Source: Planococcus soli
Lineage (GTDB): Bacteria; Bacillota; Bacilli; Bacillales_A; Planococcaceae
Assembly: GCF_016881065.1 (NCBI RefSeq)
Contig: NZ_WXYN01000051.1
Location: forward strand, 682,001 to 746,000
Direction: 5' to 3'
Length of the DNA stretch: 64,000 nt
Position 1 is the first letter of the stretch. Each line of letters begins with the position of its first letter. This document shows positions 8,605-18,110 of the stretch, piece after piece. The notes under the pieces are model-generated. The model was not told where the DNA came from. It saw only the letters and a program-made list of their open reading frames with translations, and did not search any database. The position numbers were made by a program, and so were the translations under genes.

Positions 8605-8945
8605 ATCGAGTTGACATTAGTAGCTGCTTTCTGAAAACCTTGCAGCAAGTACACAAAAAGATGTTTACATTTACAGTTTGCTAAAGTTTATGGGTAGTAG
8701 ACAACACCATGAATATAATCAAAAGCGCCATCAATTATTCGGTTGCTGAGTTCTCTATTTTAATGCTCAGTTGCTGGAGAACATGGAGCAGGTGTCAAGA
8801 ATTTCACAAAACTGCCATTGCCTCCTAAGGTTATATTGGATAAGAGAATGTGGCAAATAACTTCATTTTTTAAAGCGACCAGTGGTAGTTTAGAAACAAA
8901 TTCTGCCGACTTCCGAATCTGATTATTCAGCTGCTGTGTAAAATG
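8598..8945 (-). pseudogene. Decayed ORF of unknown family with two internal stops
   Basis: One minus-strand frame reads protein-like sequence (NNQIRKSAEFVSKLPLVAL, then EVICHILLSNITLGGNGSF, then NRIIDGAFDYIHGVVYYP) interrupted by two TAA codons. It ends at a TAG that sits on the 5' side of a strong hairpin. No ribosome site or intact start is visible. I do not recognise the family. The neighbouring regulator is also broken, so this stretch appears to be under decay. Confidence 0.4.
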
Positions 8946-8990
8946 CTAATTAGCTTGAACCACTGGGCATAATGCACAGTCTAAATGAAA

Positions 8991-9037
8991 AACGGGCAAT
9001 CAATCCTCAAAGTCGGATTGATTGCCCGTTAGTTTTT
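8991..9037. terminator. Bidirectional terminator after the regulator pseudogene
   Basis: A 16-bp perfect stem (AACGGGCAATCAATCC and its complement) with an 8-base loop is flanked by T runs on both sides (TTTTT on the plus side, TTTTT on the minus side). It directly follows the stop codon of the decayed LuxR-type gene. Confidence 0.75.
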
Positions 9038-9582
9038 ACAATGCTACCCAGCCACTTTTGATGGCTTTTAAAACGATTTGAGTCGGATCTGCCAATTTTA
9101 GTTTAGCCAGCATTTTGGACCAATGATTTTTAACGGTTTTTTCACTGATGCGAAGAACTTCATCTATAGATTTATTGCTTTGCCCCTCAGTAAATAAGCG
9201 AATAGTTTCCATTTATCTTTTAGTAAGGAGCTCGGGGCATGGATCTGCAATCTGAATCGAAAAATGTTTGTTGTCCTATATCTTTCCGTGCAACTGTTTA
9301 ATTTCTTTTACTAAAAACTGAGCAGGCTAAGGATCTATATAGTAGGGGTCTCGTGAAACGATGCGCAAGCCTTCGATTGCCGTTCTAATTTAGGCTCCTT
9401 TTGAAAAGTATTCTACAGCCCCGTACTTTAGAGTTTCGACAACATGTTCTTTTCCTTTAATATCGAATAATTGAAAACTCATTCCCTTAATCGTTTAAAA
9501 CTTACTTTAGACCTTTGCCAAAAAGACGGTTTGTATCTGCCAATCCCATGGGAAAGATACCATCAGTGTATGGGGATAGCAT
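9036..9582 (-). pseudogene. LuxR/NarL-type response regulator, broken by several stops and a receiver deletion
   Basis: The C-terminal third is a clear LuxR helix-turn-helix: TEGQSNKSIDEVLRISEKTV, then KNHWSKMLAKLKLADPTQIV and IKSGWVAL before TAA. A TAA replaces the conserved Glu after LTKR. Upstream in the same frame, YGAVEYFSKGA, IEGLRIVSRDPYYIDP and FLVKEIKQLHGKI are the second half of a receiver domain, separated by three further stops. In another frame MGLADTNRLFGKGLK is the receiver start. Roughly 50-60 residues, including the phosphoacceptor Asp, are missing between these parts. The gene cannot make a working regulator. No kinase partner is left nearby. Confidence 0.75.
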
Positions 9583-9650
9583 TGTAGAACCCCTTTTCGT
9601 CATGTAGTAAATTTAACGTTTGTTTTGCAGTCTTGTGAGTGGCCAATACA

Positions 9651-11321
9651 TTACAGGCTCAGTAAGCGATAGGTTCCTCTTCCAGCTTCTTTTGCTTCAT
9701 ACATGGCAAGATCTGCACTTTTTAAAACAGATGATACGGTCGCCTCAGTAAGGGGTATCAGTGTAATTCCCATGCTGGCAGTAACTTCCGGTGGGCCATT
9801 GTGGATTGTCCACGGAGCTTTCATGGCCAATTGAATTTTTTGTGCGATTTGTTCCGCCCCTTCGCGCGTAGTTACACTCGGCAATAGCAGCACAAATTCA
9901 TCTCCGCCGAGGCGAGCCGCCAGATCGTGCTCTTCTAAAGGATGGCTGATGCGCCGTCCAAACTCCTCGATGACCGCATCGCCCACTTCATGGCCCAATT
10001 GGTCATTGATTCTCTTGAAATGGTCGATATCCAGCAAAATTACCGCCAAAATTTCATTATTATCTTGACCGGAAGCGATTTCTTCAGACAATCGTTGTTT
10101 GAAAAACCGCCGATTCGGCAACCCCGTCAACGAATCGTGGTACGCGTAGTAATGAAGTTTGGCTTCGTGTTCTTTTTGCAGCGTGATGTCACGTGTAATT
10201 GTCAGCATATGAATAAACTGGTCTTGTTCGTTGAAAATCGGGGTTCCTTGCAATTCAGACCAATGCCAGCCAGTGGTTTTATGCTTCATCCGGATTTCAA
10301 TTACATAGTTTTTTGCTTCTTTAACCGCTTGCTTGTAGATGTTTTTTACGAGCGATATATCTTCCGGATGGACGTTATGAAAAGGCGGTTTTTCCATATA
10401 TTCTTCCGGAATAAACCCGTACACCCGTTCAATAGAAGGGGAGACATACAAAATTTCGCCTTTGTAGTTCATCAACACGATGACGTCATGGGCATTTTCC
10501 GCAATAATCCGGAAGCGGTTTTCGCTTTCGGCATATTGATTGATTAGGTGGTCGATTTCCCTCATGTCCCGCAGGACCGCATAGATCCCAACAATTTCGC
10601 TTTCCTCTTCAATTGGTGCAAATTGAATGGAGACACCGATCAAATGTCCGGATTTGTCACGGAACTTTGTACGGAAATCTTGAATTACTCCAATTAATGT
10701 CTGCTTATAATGAATATCGAGCAATTTGGAATCTTTTCCGTAGATAAATTTACTGAATTCAACACCTGTAATTTCAGATGGTGTAAAGCCTGTTAACTGC
10801 TCTACCGCTGAGTTCCCTGTCTGGATTCGTCCGGTCAAGTCTAGCGAGAGAATGGCATTCGCATTATTGTCATAAAGTGAGCGATAGCGGGAACGGCTTT
10901 CCTTTATCCGTTTCCAAGCTTCCTGGCTTTCCATTTTTGCAAGCCTCTCAGCAGTAGTGTCTTTGACCACCCCAATGATGTAAGAACAATTTCCATCTTC
11001 ATTGAACAACGGAGTTAAGGTGGATTCCGAATAATAGGAATTGCCTGCCGGTGAAATATATGAATCGACATAAGTAACCGCTTCTTTGATAGACAGCACT
11101 TGTCCATAGTTCATTGTCAAAACATCAGCTAAATTGCCATCATGGACTTCTTGAAACGTTTTCCCAATAGCAGCCTCTGTTAAATTGGTTCGTTCGAATA
11201 CGGCTTGGTTTAAGAACGCATATGTGAGGATTGAATTGGTTTCATTCTTGACAATGAATACCATATCTTTTATGGCCGCCATAAAAGCCTTATCGAAGGG
11301 AAGTTCGTTAGTTTTTTCCAT
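9651..11321 (-). CDS. Diguanylate cyclase with three PAS domains
   Basis: A 556-residue cytosolic sensor enzyme predicted to make cyclic di-GMP from two GTP. PAS-like domains occupy roughly residues 10-120, 140-260 and 265-385 (note RYRSLYDNNANAILSLD and RFRIIAENAHDVIVLM). The GGDEF domain spans ~390-556, with YHDSLTGLPNRRFF, DIDHFKRIND and an intact GGDEF at ~472-476, so it should be catalytic. There is no membrane segment. I prefer the ATG at 11321, behind AAAGGAAA, to one seven codons upstream. It is 68 bases downstream of a GGDEF-EAL gene on the same strand, so synthesis and breakdown of the messenger may be co-expressed. Confidence 0.92.
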   Translation of the reverse strand: MEKTNELPFDKAFMAAIKDMVFIVKNETNSILTYAFLNQAVFERTNLTEAAIGKTFQEVHDGNLADVLTMNYGQVLSIKEAVTYVDSYISPAGNSYYSESTLTPLFNEDGNCSYIIGVVKDTTAERLAKMESQEAWKRIKESRSRYRSLYDNNANAILSLDLTGRIQTGNSAVEQLTGFTPSEITGVEFSKFIYGKDSKLLDIHYKQTLIGVIQDFRTKFRDKSGHLIGVSIQFAPIEEESEIVGIYAVLRDMREIDHLINQYAESENRFRIIAENAHDVIVLMNYKGEILYVSPSIERVYGFIPEEYMEKPPFHNVHPEDISLVKNIYKQAVKEAKNYVIEIRMKHKTTGWHWSELQGTPIFNEQDQFIHMLTITRDITLQKEHEAKLHYYAYHDSLTGLPNRRFFKQRLSEEIASGQDNNEILAVILLDIDHFKRINDQLGHEVGDAVIEEFGRRISHPLEEHDLAARLGGDEFVLLLPSVTTREGAEQIAQKIQLAMKAPWTIHNGPPEVTASMGITLIPLTEATVSSVLKSADLAMYEAKEAGRGTYRLLSL

Positions 11322-11389
11322 GTGTGGATTTCCTTTCTCCATTGAATCCTAATCCCGCTGTTGGGGTATTCAGCTATTAGGTGAATTTT

Positions 11390-13426
11390 TTATCCGTTTC
11401 GTGTTAACTGAGTTTTTGAGTCAAATTGTAAATACTTGGCCTCGAAATCAGTTGGTTTCATCGGCTTATCATACAAGTATCCTTGAAAAACATCGCAGCC
11501 ATTTTCCCTGAGAAATTCAACTTCCTCTATACGCTCAACACCTTCAGCTACAAGATCACATTCGATGCTTTTAGCCAAGTAAATTAAGGACTTTAATACG
11601 GCTTCTGATTTTCGATCCTGTCCAATTTTCTTGACAAAAGATCGATCAATTTTTATTTTGTTGATTGGAAAATTTGTTAAGTAGGAAATCATGGAAAATC
11701 CTGTGCCGAAATCGTCTACAGAAATGGAAATGCCTTTGGATTTACAGAGCAGCAGTGTTTCCAAAGTTTGTGGCGAGTATATTAGTTCTACTTGTTCAGT
11801 AATTTCAAGTTCTAGCAGATTGGGATTTATATTTCGCCTGTCCATAAGTTCAAAGAAGTTATCAAAAAAAACAGGGTCGCTGAGAAGGGAAGAGGTCATA
11901 TTGATCGCAACACGCTGCTTCCAGTCGAATTTTTTCTGCCAGTCCTTGATCTGGATAAAGACTTCGTCAAGCAAATGCAAGGTTAAGGCATTTATTTGAC
12001 CGGAAGCTTCTGCAATTTGGATAAACTCTACGGGTGAAATTTCTCCGATTTCCGGATGAAGCCACCGGGATAAAACTTCTGCTCCGACTACTTGGCCAGA
12101 ACTGCCGTCTATTTGCGGCTGCAGGGTGTAATAATAACCAAGCTCCTTAAAGTTGCGTGACAAATCTCTTTCAATAATCAATTTGCGATTATAAGATACT
12201 TTCATCCATGGGCGGTAAAAAGAATAAAAAGAACCAGGAATGATTTTTGTTTCATGCATGGCAATTTCTGCACAGGAAAATAGATCATTCATGGTGCTGG
12301 CATCATAAGGAAAACAGGCAATTCCAATACTGATGCTGACATTCATCTTTTGGGAGCTGGTTAAAGAGATCGGTTGACAAAAAACTTCTTCCATCTGTTT
12401 TGCGAGATCTTCCAAACTTTCTTTTCGAACAGGCTGGCGCAGCACAATGAATTCATTGCCTTCCATTCTGCCAACATGGCAAGTTTCACTGGAAAATCCT
12501 TTTAGTTTATCTGCATAAACTTTCATGAGTGTTTCACTCGTATTGTAATGATCAAAGGCATGAATATAGTTGGATTTATCAATGGAAATGTGAAAAACGG
12601 AAAACTTTTTCTTTTTGCTGATCAATGATTCGGCCATCAACATCAAAGATCTTCGGTTAGGCAGTCCCGTAACATAATCATAGTAAGTAGATTCTGCTAT
12701 CTGTACCTCTTTTATCTTTTGATCACTGACATCATGAAAATAAACGCTTAAGCTTCCGTTTGTTAGGGGACAAACTTTAACTTGAAACCACATGTCCAAT
12801 GGCTCAAAATAGTCAATGAATTCCTGGACCACTTGATTTATTAAAGCTTTTTTACAATTGCTGTAAAAGTTTGCATTGGCTGCTTCTGAAAGCCAGTTTT
12901 TTTGTTTTCCAAGCATGACATTTTCCCGGCTGTTGCGAAGATACTTTTCTGCGATTTTGTTGAGGTAGATGATTTGCATATTGCTGTCCAACAAAATAAA
13001 CCCTTCCGTCATACTTTCCAGTACAAGTTCAGCCGTAATCAGTTGAGAAGACTCGAGGCTGACCAGTTTAAAGGACAGCAGTGCGCTATTAGGATGGTTT
13101 GAAGAAGTCAGCAACTTTCGCACTTTTCCTTGCAGCCATTGGATTTTGCCGTCCTTCATCTTGAAGGGATACATAATTTGCTGTTCTTTCACCTGGTCAT
13201 CTAATACTTGTTGCAGCAACTCAATTTCGTCGTCTTTGCCGCGCTTATTTAAGTGGTCAAAGAGATTTCCTCCGGGTTTCCACGACAAATGTTTTTTGTT
13301 TTGTGTCATACAAAAATTTATCCAAGCTTCATTCACATGCAACATGACTCCATTGCTGTCAATGGCAATTAAAAATTCGTCTTGACTGTCAATCAAACCT
13401 GGATTATCTAATTCTTTAAAATTCAA
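11390..13426 (-). CDS. PAS-GGDEF-EAL protein, probable c-di-GMP phosphodiesterase with degenerate GGDEF
   Basis: A 678-residue cytosolic protein: PAS-like regions (~10-110 and ~125-235), a GGDEF domain (~240-410) and an EAL domain (~420-665). The cyclase signature is degenerate (EGNEF in RMEGNEFIVL), so cyclase activity is unlikely. The EAL motif reads EVL (450-452), but other catalytic positions are kept: the Asn in INMTSS, LELEITE, SVDDFGTGFS, KIKIDRSF, EGVE and QGYLYDKP. It is therefore probably an active phosphodiesterase, perhaps modulated by GTP binding to the GGDEF domain. It may be co-transcribed with the cyclase just downstream. Confidence 0.9.
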   Translation of the reverse strand: MNFKELDNPGLIDSQDEFLIAIDSNGVMLHVNEAWINFCMTQNKKHLSWKPGGNLFDHLNKRGKDDEIELLQQVLDDQVKEQQIMYPFKMKDGKIQWLQGKVRKLLTSSNHPNSALLSFKLVSLESSQLITAELVLESMTEGFILLDSNMQIIYLNKIAEKYLRNSRENVMLGKQKNWLSEAANANFYSNCKKALINQVVQEFIDYFEPLDMWFQVKVCPLTNGSLSVYFHDVSDQKIKEVQIAESTYYDYVTGLPNRRSLMLMAESLISKKKKFSVFHISIDKSNYIHAFDHYNTSETLMKVYADKLKGFSSETCHVGRMEGNEFIVLRQPVRKESLEDLAKQMEEVFCQPISLTSSQKMNVSISIGIACFPYDASTMNDLFSCAEIAMHETKIIPGSFYSFYRPWMKVSYNRKLIIERDLSRNFKELGYYYTLQPQIDGSSGQVVGAEVLSRWLHPEIGEISPVEFIQIAEASGQINALTLHLLDEVFIQIKDWQKKFDWKQRVAINMTSSLLSDPVFFDNFFELMDRRNINPNLLELEITEQVELIYSPQTLETLLLCKSKGISISVDDFGTGFSMISYLTNFPINKIKIDRSFVKKIGQDRKSEAVLKSLIYLAKSIECDLVAEGVERIEEVEFLRENGCDVFQGYLYDKPMKPTDFEAKYLQFDSKTQLTRNG

Positions 13427-14572
13427 TATTTCCCCTCCAAGCTTAAAAACGGCGACTCCAGTTCATATTTTGCTTAATAATGATTGAACTGATACTTCTA
13501 CTCGTTTATTAGAATTAAAATGCTGCCACTAAAAAGTTTTGTGTAAGAAAATCCTTTTTGCTAATCGACATTGATGATATTTTAGTCACTTTTTCGAGAA
13601 AGTGCATTTTAGTACAGAATGGTGTTTAATAAATTGACCGATATTATTTATACATGTGTAAAAGCAGTCAATACAAATTCCGACAATATACATTCCTTTC
13701 CAGGAAAAACTAATGCAAGATCATACTTATCCGAACTCTCTCAATATTTCACAGCATCACTCAATGGGGTTTTCCCGCATAATTATTTGACTTGAATATT
13801 TCAGATATAGAGAGAGCTGCTATTTTTTTAAGTTGAGCATGTTTTAATTCACTCCTTTATTTTTAAATAAATAGCTGCCAATTAGATTCAAAGATAAATG
13901 TCAAAAATAATAGAAAAATAACCAAAAGGTTTGTTATACCTTTATACTATAGTAAAAAAATAGTAAAAAGAGCCTAAAACACAAAATACTTTAAATAAAC
14001 CAATATATTTACTTTTTATAATATAATTTAGAATTAATTTACTATCAAGTCCTATATTTTGTGTAACTGCATTTGTTTCTAATACATGTAATTTAATTTT
14101 TGTTTTGTCTAATATCTGTAGGAAGATTTCGTGATATTTAATTGGAGTTTGCTAGTATGTTTTGAAGTAAGAGGCAAAATTCCATTCTCACCGGCCTTTG
14201 TATGGGCCGTCAAAACATGTCAACCGGCCCTCGTATCATATATAGGAAGATAACTGTGCAATAAAAAACGGCAGAAAGGAGCATCAGGGGAAAAAGTGCT
14301 TAATGCCGCTTCTGAATATTAAAACTATGAACAGATTCATGCTAAGCCGTTTCTTACTATCTATTAAAAATTTCAAAACAGCTGTATGTGTTAAAGTGAA
14401 AATAAGAAAGCGGTTTGCCCTGCATACAAAGGATATTTGCGGCGCAGCGATCGCCAAAAAATTATTTATTGGCAGCTAAGAAGTTGGCAATGGGAAGAGA
14501 AGAAAGTGTTTCAGCATGTGAAGGAAGAAGAGCCGTCCCCAGGTAATGGCTATTTGGAAAGGTTGTGAAAGT
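13427..14572. other. 1.1-kb AT-rich region without a recognisable gene
   Basis: This stretch contains many stops in all frames and no open frame over about 30 codons with a ribosome site. A short dyad AAAGGT-N7-ACCTTT occurs near 13926-13944. GGCCTTTGTAT and GGCCCTCGTAT form an imperfect direct repeat near 14196-14237. The right part (14270-14560) is less AT-rich and may hold remnants, but nothing recognisable. It includes the upstream regions of both flanking genes. Confidence 0.4.
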
Positions 14573-14983
14573 GTGAAAAAGTTTTATGTGGCTTCAAGTT
14601 TTAGGAATATTGAATCGGTTGTGTATGTTACCAATCAGTTAACCGCAAAAGGATATCTCCATACATATGATTGGACACAAAATACCGGTTCAGGAAAAAA
14701 TCAGAAATTGACACTGGATGACTTGATGAACATCGGACAACACGAGAAGAATGCCGTGAAGGAGTCGGATTTTGTTGTGATTTTGTTGCCGGGAGGAAAT
14801 GGCACACACATCGAATTTGGCATGGCGTTAGGACTGGGCAAAAAGATTTTTCTCTATTCGCAGGATGGTGCGATTAACAATCCAGAAGCAACCAGCACTT
14901 TTTACCACTTGCCGGAAGTTCAAAAATGTTACGGCACTCTGGATGAGTTGCTTGAAAAAATCGCGGCTGGTGCAGCGGGGTAG
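14573..14983 (+). CDS. Nucleoside 2-deoxyribosyltransferase-like protein
   Basis: A 136-residue soluble protein of the nucleoside 2-deoxyribosyltransferase/group-specific type. The start reads VKKFYVASSFRNIESV, and the diagnostic segment is SDFVVILLPGGNGTHIEFG followed by MALGLGKKIFLYS. The glutamate in HIEFG is at the position of the family nucleophile. Such proteins exchange or hydrolyse the N-glycosidic bond of (deoxy)nucleosides or nucleotides; the substrate here is unknown. The GTG at 14573 has GGAAAGG at good spacing; an ATG nine codons upstream does not. It stands alone and is followed by a terminator. Confidence 0.8.
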   Translation: MKKFYVASSFRNIESVVYVTNQLTAKGYLHTYDWTQNTGSGKNQKLTLDDLMNIGQHEKNAVKESDFVVILLPGGNGTHIEFGMALGLGKKIFLYSQDGAINNPEATSTFYHLPEVQKCYGTLDELLEKIAAGAAG

Positions 14984-15070
14984 TTTAAATAGCGGAAGTA
15001 TGGCTAACCGAAAAGTATTGATGCGGTTTAATGCAAGATTCTTTGATTTTGATATGAATGACCCACGAAA

Positions 15071-15107
15071 AAAGGCAAATGCGCAAGCCTGCGCATTTGC
15101 CTTTCTT
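15071..15107 (+). terminator. Terminator, 14-bp stem
   Basis: AAAGGCAAATGCGC pairs perfectly with GCGCATTTGCCTTT around a 6-base loop. T residues follow at 15102-15107. It serves the deoxyribosyltransferase-like gene and may also act on the converging GAF-STAS gene. Confidence 0.8.
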
Positions 15108-15180
15108 GTAGTAAATGTGTGAGAAAATTGTTGAAAAGACAGTCAAGATTCAACCTGGTGTTTTAGCAGGGTGGCAATTG

Positions 15181-16026
15181 TTATTTTTGAAGATTATAGC
15201 CAATTTTGTTCAGGGCCGATTCAATATCTGTAACATACTCAGTGTTAAGATCCATCAAATGCTCGCGAACTTCCTCCATTTTAACGAGCCAAGGCGGCAA
15301 TCCGGTCATCATGACCTGAATGCCCATAATATTCAGGCCCAATACCAAGTTTTTCAAGACATCCGGAAAGCGGTTTTCCAAAAGGACAAGCTGTGACAAA
15401 TCAATGATAAAAGAATAGACACTTTTTACAGCTGCATACTGCAAAGTATCTTCCATAATTTTTTTGGAACGTTCCTCGTTGATGTTGCCTTGCAAAGACA
15501 GAATGGCGAGTCCTTTTTTGATAGGAATGATTGGCACATTCACCAACTCGATATCCGCCATAGTGTTATCCAAATGAATAATATAGGATAGCACTTCGGC
15601 CATTTGCTTCAGAAAATGAATGTTCTTTTCGGTAAACTGCTTTTCTTCTTTATCCATTACACACAATGTCCCAAATACAGTCCCGTAGAAGTCGCGAAGC
15701 GTCACTCCGAGAAACCCCTTAACCTCCAGCTGTTCAGTTACTTCGAGTCCTTTTGTTAAATTGAAAGAACCCAAATTGTTGGTGTGCATCGATTCATTTT
15801 CGCTCTGAAGAATCAATCGGCAGTAAGTTCCATCGTAATCCACTTCATATCCTTCAGGAATAATATAATGATCTTTATTGAACGAACTGATTACTTTCAT
15901 CGCTTTTGGTTCTCTTTGTGTCACATACGCTGTATTTACACCCAGTTCTTCGCTGATCACCTGAAACAGTTTATAAGAAACTGCTTTTAATGAATCGTGA
16001 GTGGATCTTCGCATTTTTTCTTGCAT
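15181..16026 (-). CDS. GAF-STAS domain protein, RsbR/antagonist-like
   Basis: A 281-residue cytosolic protein. Residues ~10-160 form a GAF-type sensor (LGVTLRDFYGTVFGTLCVMD) and ~165-281 a STAS domain (GLAILSLQGNINEERSKKI, then SFIIDLSQLVLLENRFPDV). The combination resembles stressosome-type RsbR paralogues and other sigma-B pathway antagonists. In place of the usual phosphorylatable Ser/Thr after the DLS segment, the sequence is less canonical, so phospho-regulation is uncertain. The ATG at 16026 follows GAGGAGG at ideal spacing. A sigma-B-like promoter lies 70-100 bases upstream, which fits a stress role. Confidence 0.82.
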   Translation of the reverse strand: MQEKMRRSTHDSLKAVSYKLFQVISEELGVNTAYVTQREPKAMKVISSFNKDHYIIPEGYEVDYDGTYCRLILQSENESMHTNNLGSFNLTKGLEVTEQLEVKGFLGVTLRDFYGTVFGTLCVMDKEEKQFTEKNIHFLKQMAEVLSYIIHLDNTMADIELVNVPIIPIKKGLAILSLQGNINEERSKKIMEDTLQYAAVKSVYSFIIDLSQLVLLENRFPDVLKNLVLGLNIMGIQVMMTGLPPWLVKMEEVREHLMDLNTEYVTDIESALNKIGYNLQK

Positions 16027-16099
16027 TTTGCTTCCTCCTCAATGGCTGCCAGCAGAGAGCTGTGCTATACTTTTTTTCCTTCCAAAGGAGGCGAGTAGT

Positions 16100-16123
16100 T
16101 TACCCTCAGCCAACACTTTAAAT
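16100..16123 (-). promoter_or_regulatory. Sigma-B-like promoter for the GAF-STAS gene
   Basis: On the minus strand ATTTAA (16118-16123) and GGGTAA (16100-16105) are 12 bases apart. This fits the sigma-B pattern GTTTAA-N12-15-GGGTAT with one mismatch in each box. The expected start point is about 65 bases before the ATG. Confidence 0.5.
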
Positions 16124-16569
16124 CTAAATGAATATTGCAATCTATAACCCGATTTTTCTAGCTTTTCAATCATCCTTAAGCTATTAGTTCAATTTTCGAA
16201 ATATCTCTAGTTATAACCTATTATTATATAGGGTTTTGTGATAAATGTTAAGTATTTCAAATTTGACAGAGAAAAACTCAAAAGATAATCCCTCTGAAAC
16301 AGCAATTCCTTGCATTTGAGCTTGGACTAAAGAATAGATCAAACATAGTAGATACTGACTTTCTAGAAAATGGGATTGCTGCATACATACCTTAGAAAAG
16401 CCAATTGGTACGAACGCAATTAGTGTATTCTAAAGCTCATTTTATGTCTGTTTTTAGTGATAAACTTAAGTTAAAAGTTTGATGTTTGAAAAGTTATGGG
16501 CAAAAAATACGAAAGCTATCGAAATTTATAATAATGGATTAATAAAACAGGAAGGAAAGGTGCAAAAAA
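16124..16569. other. AT-rich intergenic region between divergent genes
   Basis: I see no open frame with a ribosome site and no strong hairpin. It holds the upstream region of the nucleotidyltransferase gene at 16570. Confidence 0.4.
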
Positions 16570-17292
16570 ATGATGGGAAAGAAACTACCTGCAATCGATG
16601 CAGCGAAAAGTTTTATTCAAAAAAACTTTCCAGATTGTGATGGAGCTATATTGGCCGGAAGTGTCATTCGGGGAGAGGAAACTGAAACGTCTGATCTCGA
16701 CATTGTGATATTCGATGGGAAGTTATTCGCTCCTTATAGAGAATCTTTTATTGATTTCGGTTGGCCAATCGAAGTATTCGTCCATAATTGGAGCAGTTAC
16801 AAAGCTTATTTTTTTAACGACTGTGAAAGAGCCAGGCCATCACTGCCCAGAATGGTGGCTGAAGGCATTATTTTAAGAGGCGAGGCAACAATTGCTTCTA
16901 TAAGAAATGAAGCGGAAGAGTTGTTAGCCAGAGGACCTAAAGAATGGACGAACGAAACAATCTCGTTAAAACGATATTTTCTTACAGATACGCTAGATGA
17001 CTTTATTGGATGCACTAATCGAGCGGAAGCAATTTTTGTAGCAGGATCCTTGGCTGAAGCAACAGGTGAATTTGTGTTACGAACAAACAATAGCTGGATT
17101 GGCAGTTCTAAATGGATCCTGCGTGCATTAAAGAAATATGATATGGAATTGGCTAACCATTTTGTTGATGCGTTTGATACGTTCTATAAAACTGGAGATA
17201 AAAATAAAGTAATTCAATTAGTAGATGAAGTATTACAGCCGCATGGCGGAAGACTGTTTGAAGGATTTTCTATTGGAAAGCCCATGTTATAA
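16570..17292 (+). CDS. Nucleotidyltransferase-domain protein
   Basis: A 240-residue protein with the polymerase-beta superfamily motif GSVIRGEETETSDLDIVIFD (GS-x10-DxD), which coordinates Mg2+ and NTP. The rest is a helical domain like that in aminoglycoside-type or uncharacterised minimal nucleotidyltransferases. There is no HEPN gene next to it, so a toxin-antitoxin (HEPN-MNT) reading is not supported. The ATG is preceded by GGAAAGG. Target and reaction are unknown. Confidence 0.8.
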   Translation: MMGKKLPAIDAAKSFIQKNFPDCDGAILAGSVIRGEETETSDLDIVIFDGKLFAPYRESFIDFGWPIEVFVHNWSSYKAYFFNDCERARPSLPRMVAEGIILRGEATIASIRNEAEELLARGPKEWTNETISLKRYFLTDTLDDFIGCTNRAEAIFVAGSLAEATGEFVLRTNNSWIGSSKWILRALKKYDMELANHFVDAFDTFYKTGDKNKVIQLVDEVLQPHGGRLFEGFSIGKPML

Positions 17293-17355
17293 AGGGATGT
17301 CCCAACAAATTGATTTGGAGAAGAATCCTTCCATCAAACTCTGAGTGTAAGCATA

Positions 17356-17826
17356 TTACTGATTAATTGACTTAGAAGTCAACATGCTAATAATGCCAAT
17401 AGCAAATGCTAATGAGTGGGTCAATATAAAAGTATAGGCATTAAAATAAATACTATTTGTGTATTGATTCAACCAACCGTATCGAAAAATTCGAGAGTCT
17501 GGATTAGAAGGTGTCCCGCCCAATGCAACAATCAAATCACTTCTGTAATTTATGATTAAAAATACCATGAATCCGCCTAATAAAAGAGAAAAAGATATTA
17601 CCAGTATGCTTATCATCTTATTTTGCTCTTTGGAAATTAGTTCTCTTGTTCTTTTAAATGTGTAAAGATAACTTCCAATAAAAATAGGTGATAAGCATAT
17701 TATAACTAGGAGTCCCAAATTTCCATTACCAGAAGTTACACTAGGCTGAATCGTAAATACATTCTCTATCAGAATGAACCCTGAAAAAGAGAGAAAAACA
17801 AGAATTCCTCCAAGAATATCTTTCAT
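17356..17826 (-). CDS. Small four-helix membrane protein
   Basis: A 156-residue protein with four predicted membrane helices (for example DILGGILVFLSFSGFILIE, LGLLVIICLSPIFIGSYLY, ILVISFSLLLGGFMVFLI and the C-terminal ILTHSLAFAIGIISML). I choose the ATG at 17826 behind GCGGAG; the frame is open 13 codons further but without a ribosome site. No family is recognised. It stands alone, opposite to its neighbours. Confidence 0.7.
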   Translation of the reverse strand: MKDILGGILVFLSFSGFILIENVFTIQPSVTSGNGNLGLLVIICLSPIFIGSYLYTFKRTRELISKEQNKMISILVISFSLLLGGFMVFLIINYRSDLIVALGGTPSNPDSRIFRYGWLNQYTNSIYFNAYTFILTHSLAFAIGIISMLTSKSINQ

Positions 17827-18110
17827 AATAAACACTCCGCTCTTGTTGAACTGTGGCGCAGGCAATCGATATTGAACCGGTTAAACTAACTGCTCCATTA
17901 TTTCAATTGCCAGCCCTGAAATTCTGTGTCCTTGAAATTACAGACAGGTATTATGAACAGTTTATTGTTTGATCGTATCTTCGTATTATTAATAATATCT
18001 TTTTTAGTCTATTTTTTGTAAAAAACTGGATATACATTCTAAATATCATTGAATATACTGAAAGTATCTTATCATAAAACTGTGAACATCCCATACGAGG
18101 TGGTAGATTG

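Noticed and set aside
13427-14572. Search for a hidden gene or RNA in the 1.1-kb AT-rich gap
   Set aside because: Stops in every frame and only weak dyads; nothing supportable beyond the short repeats noted.
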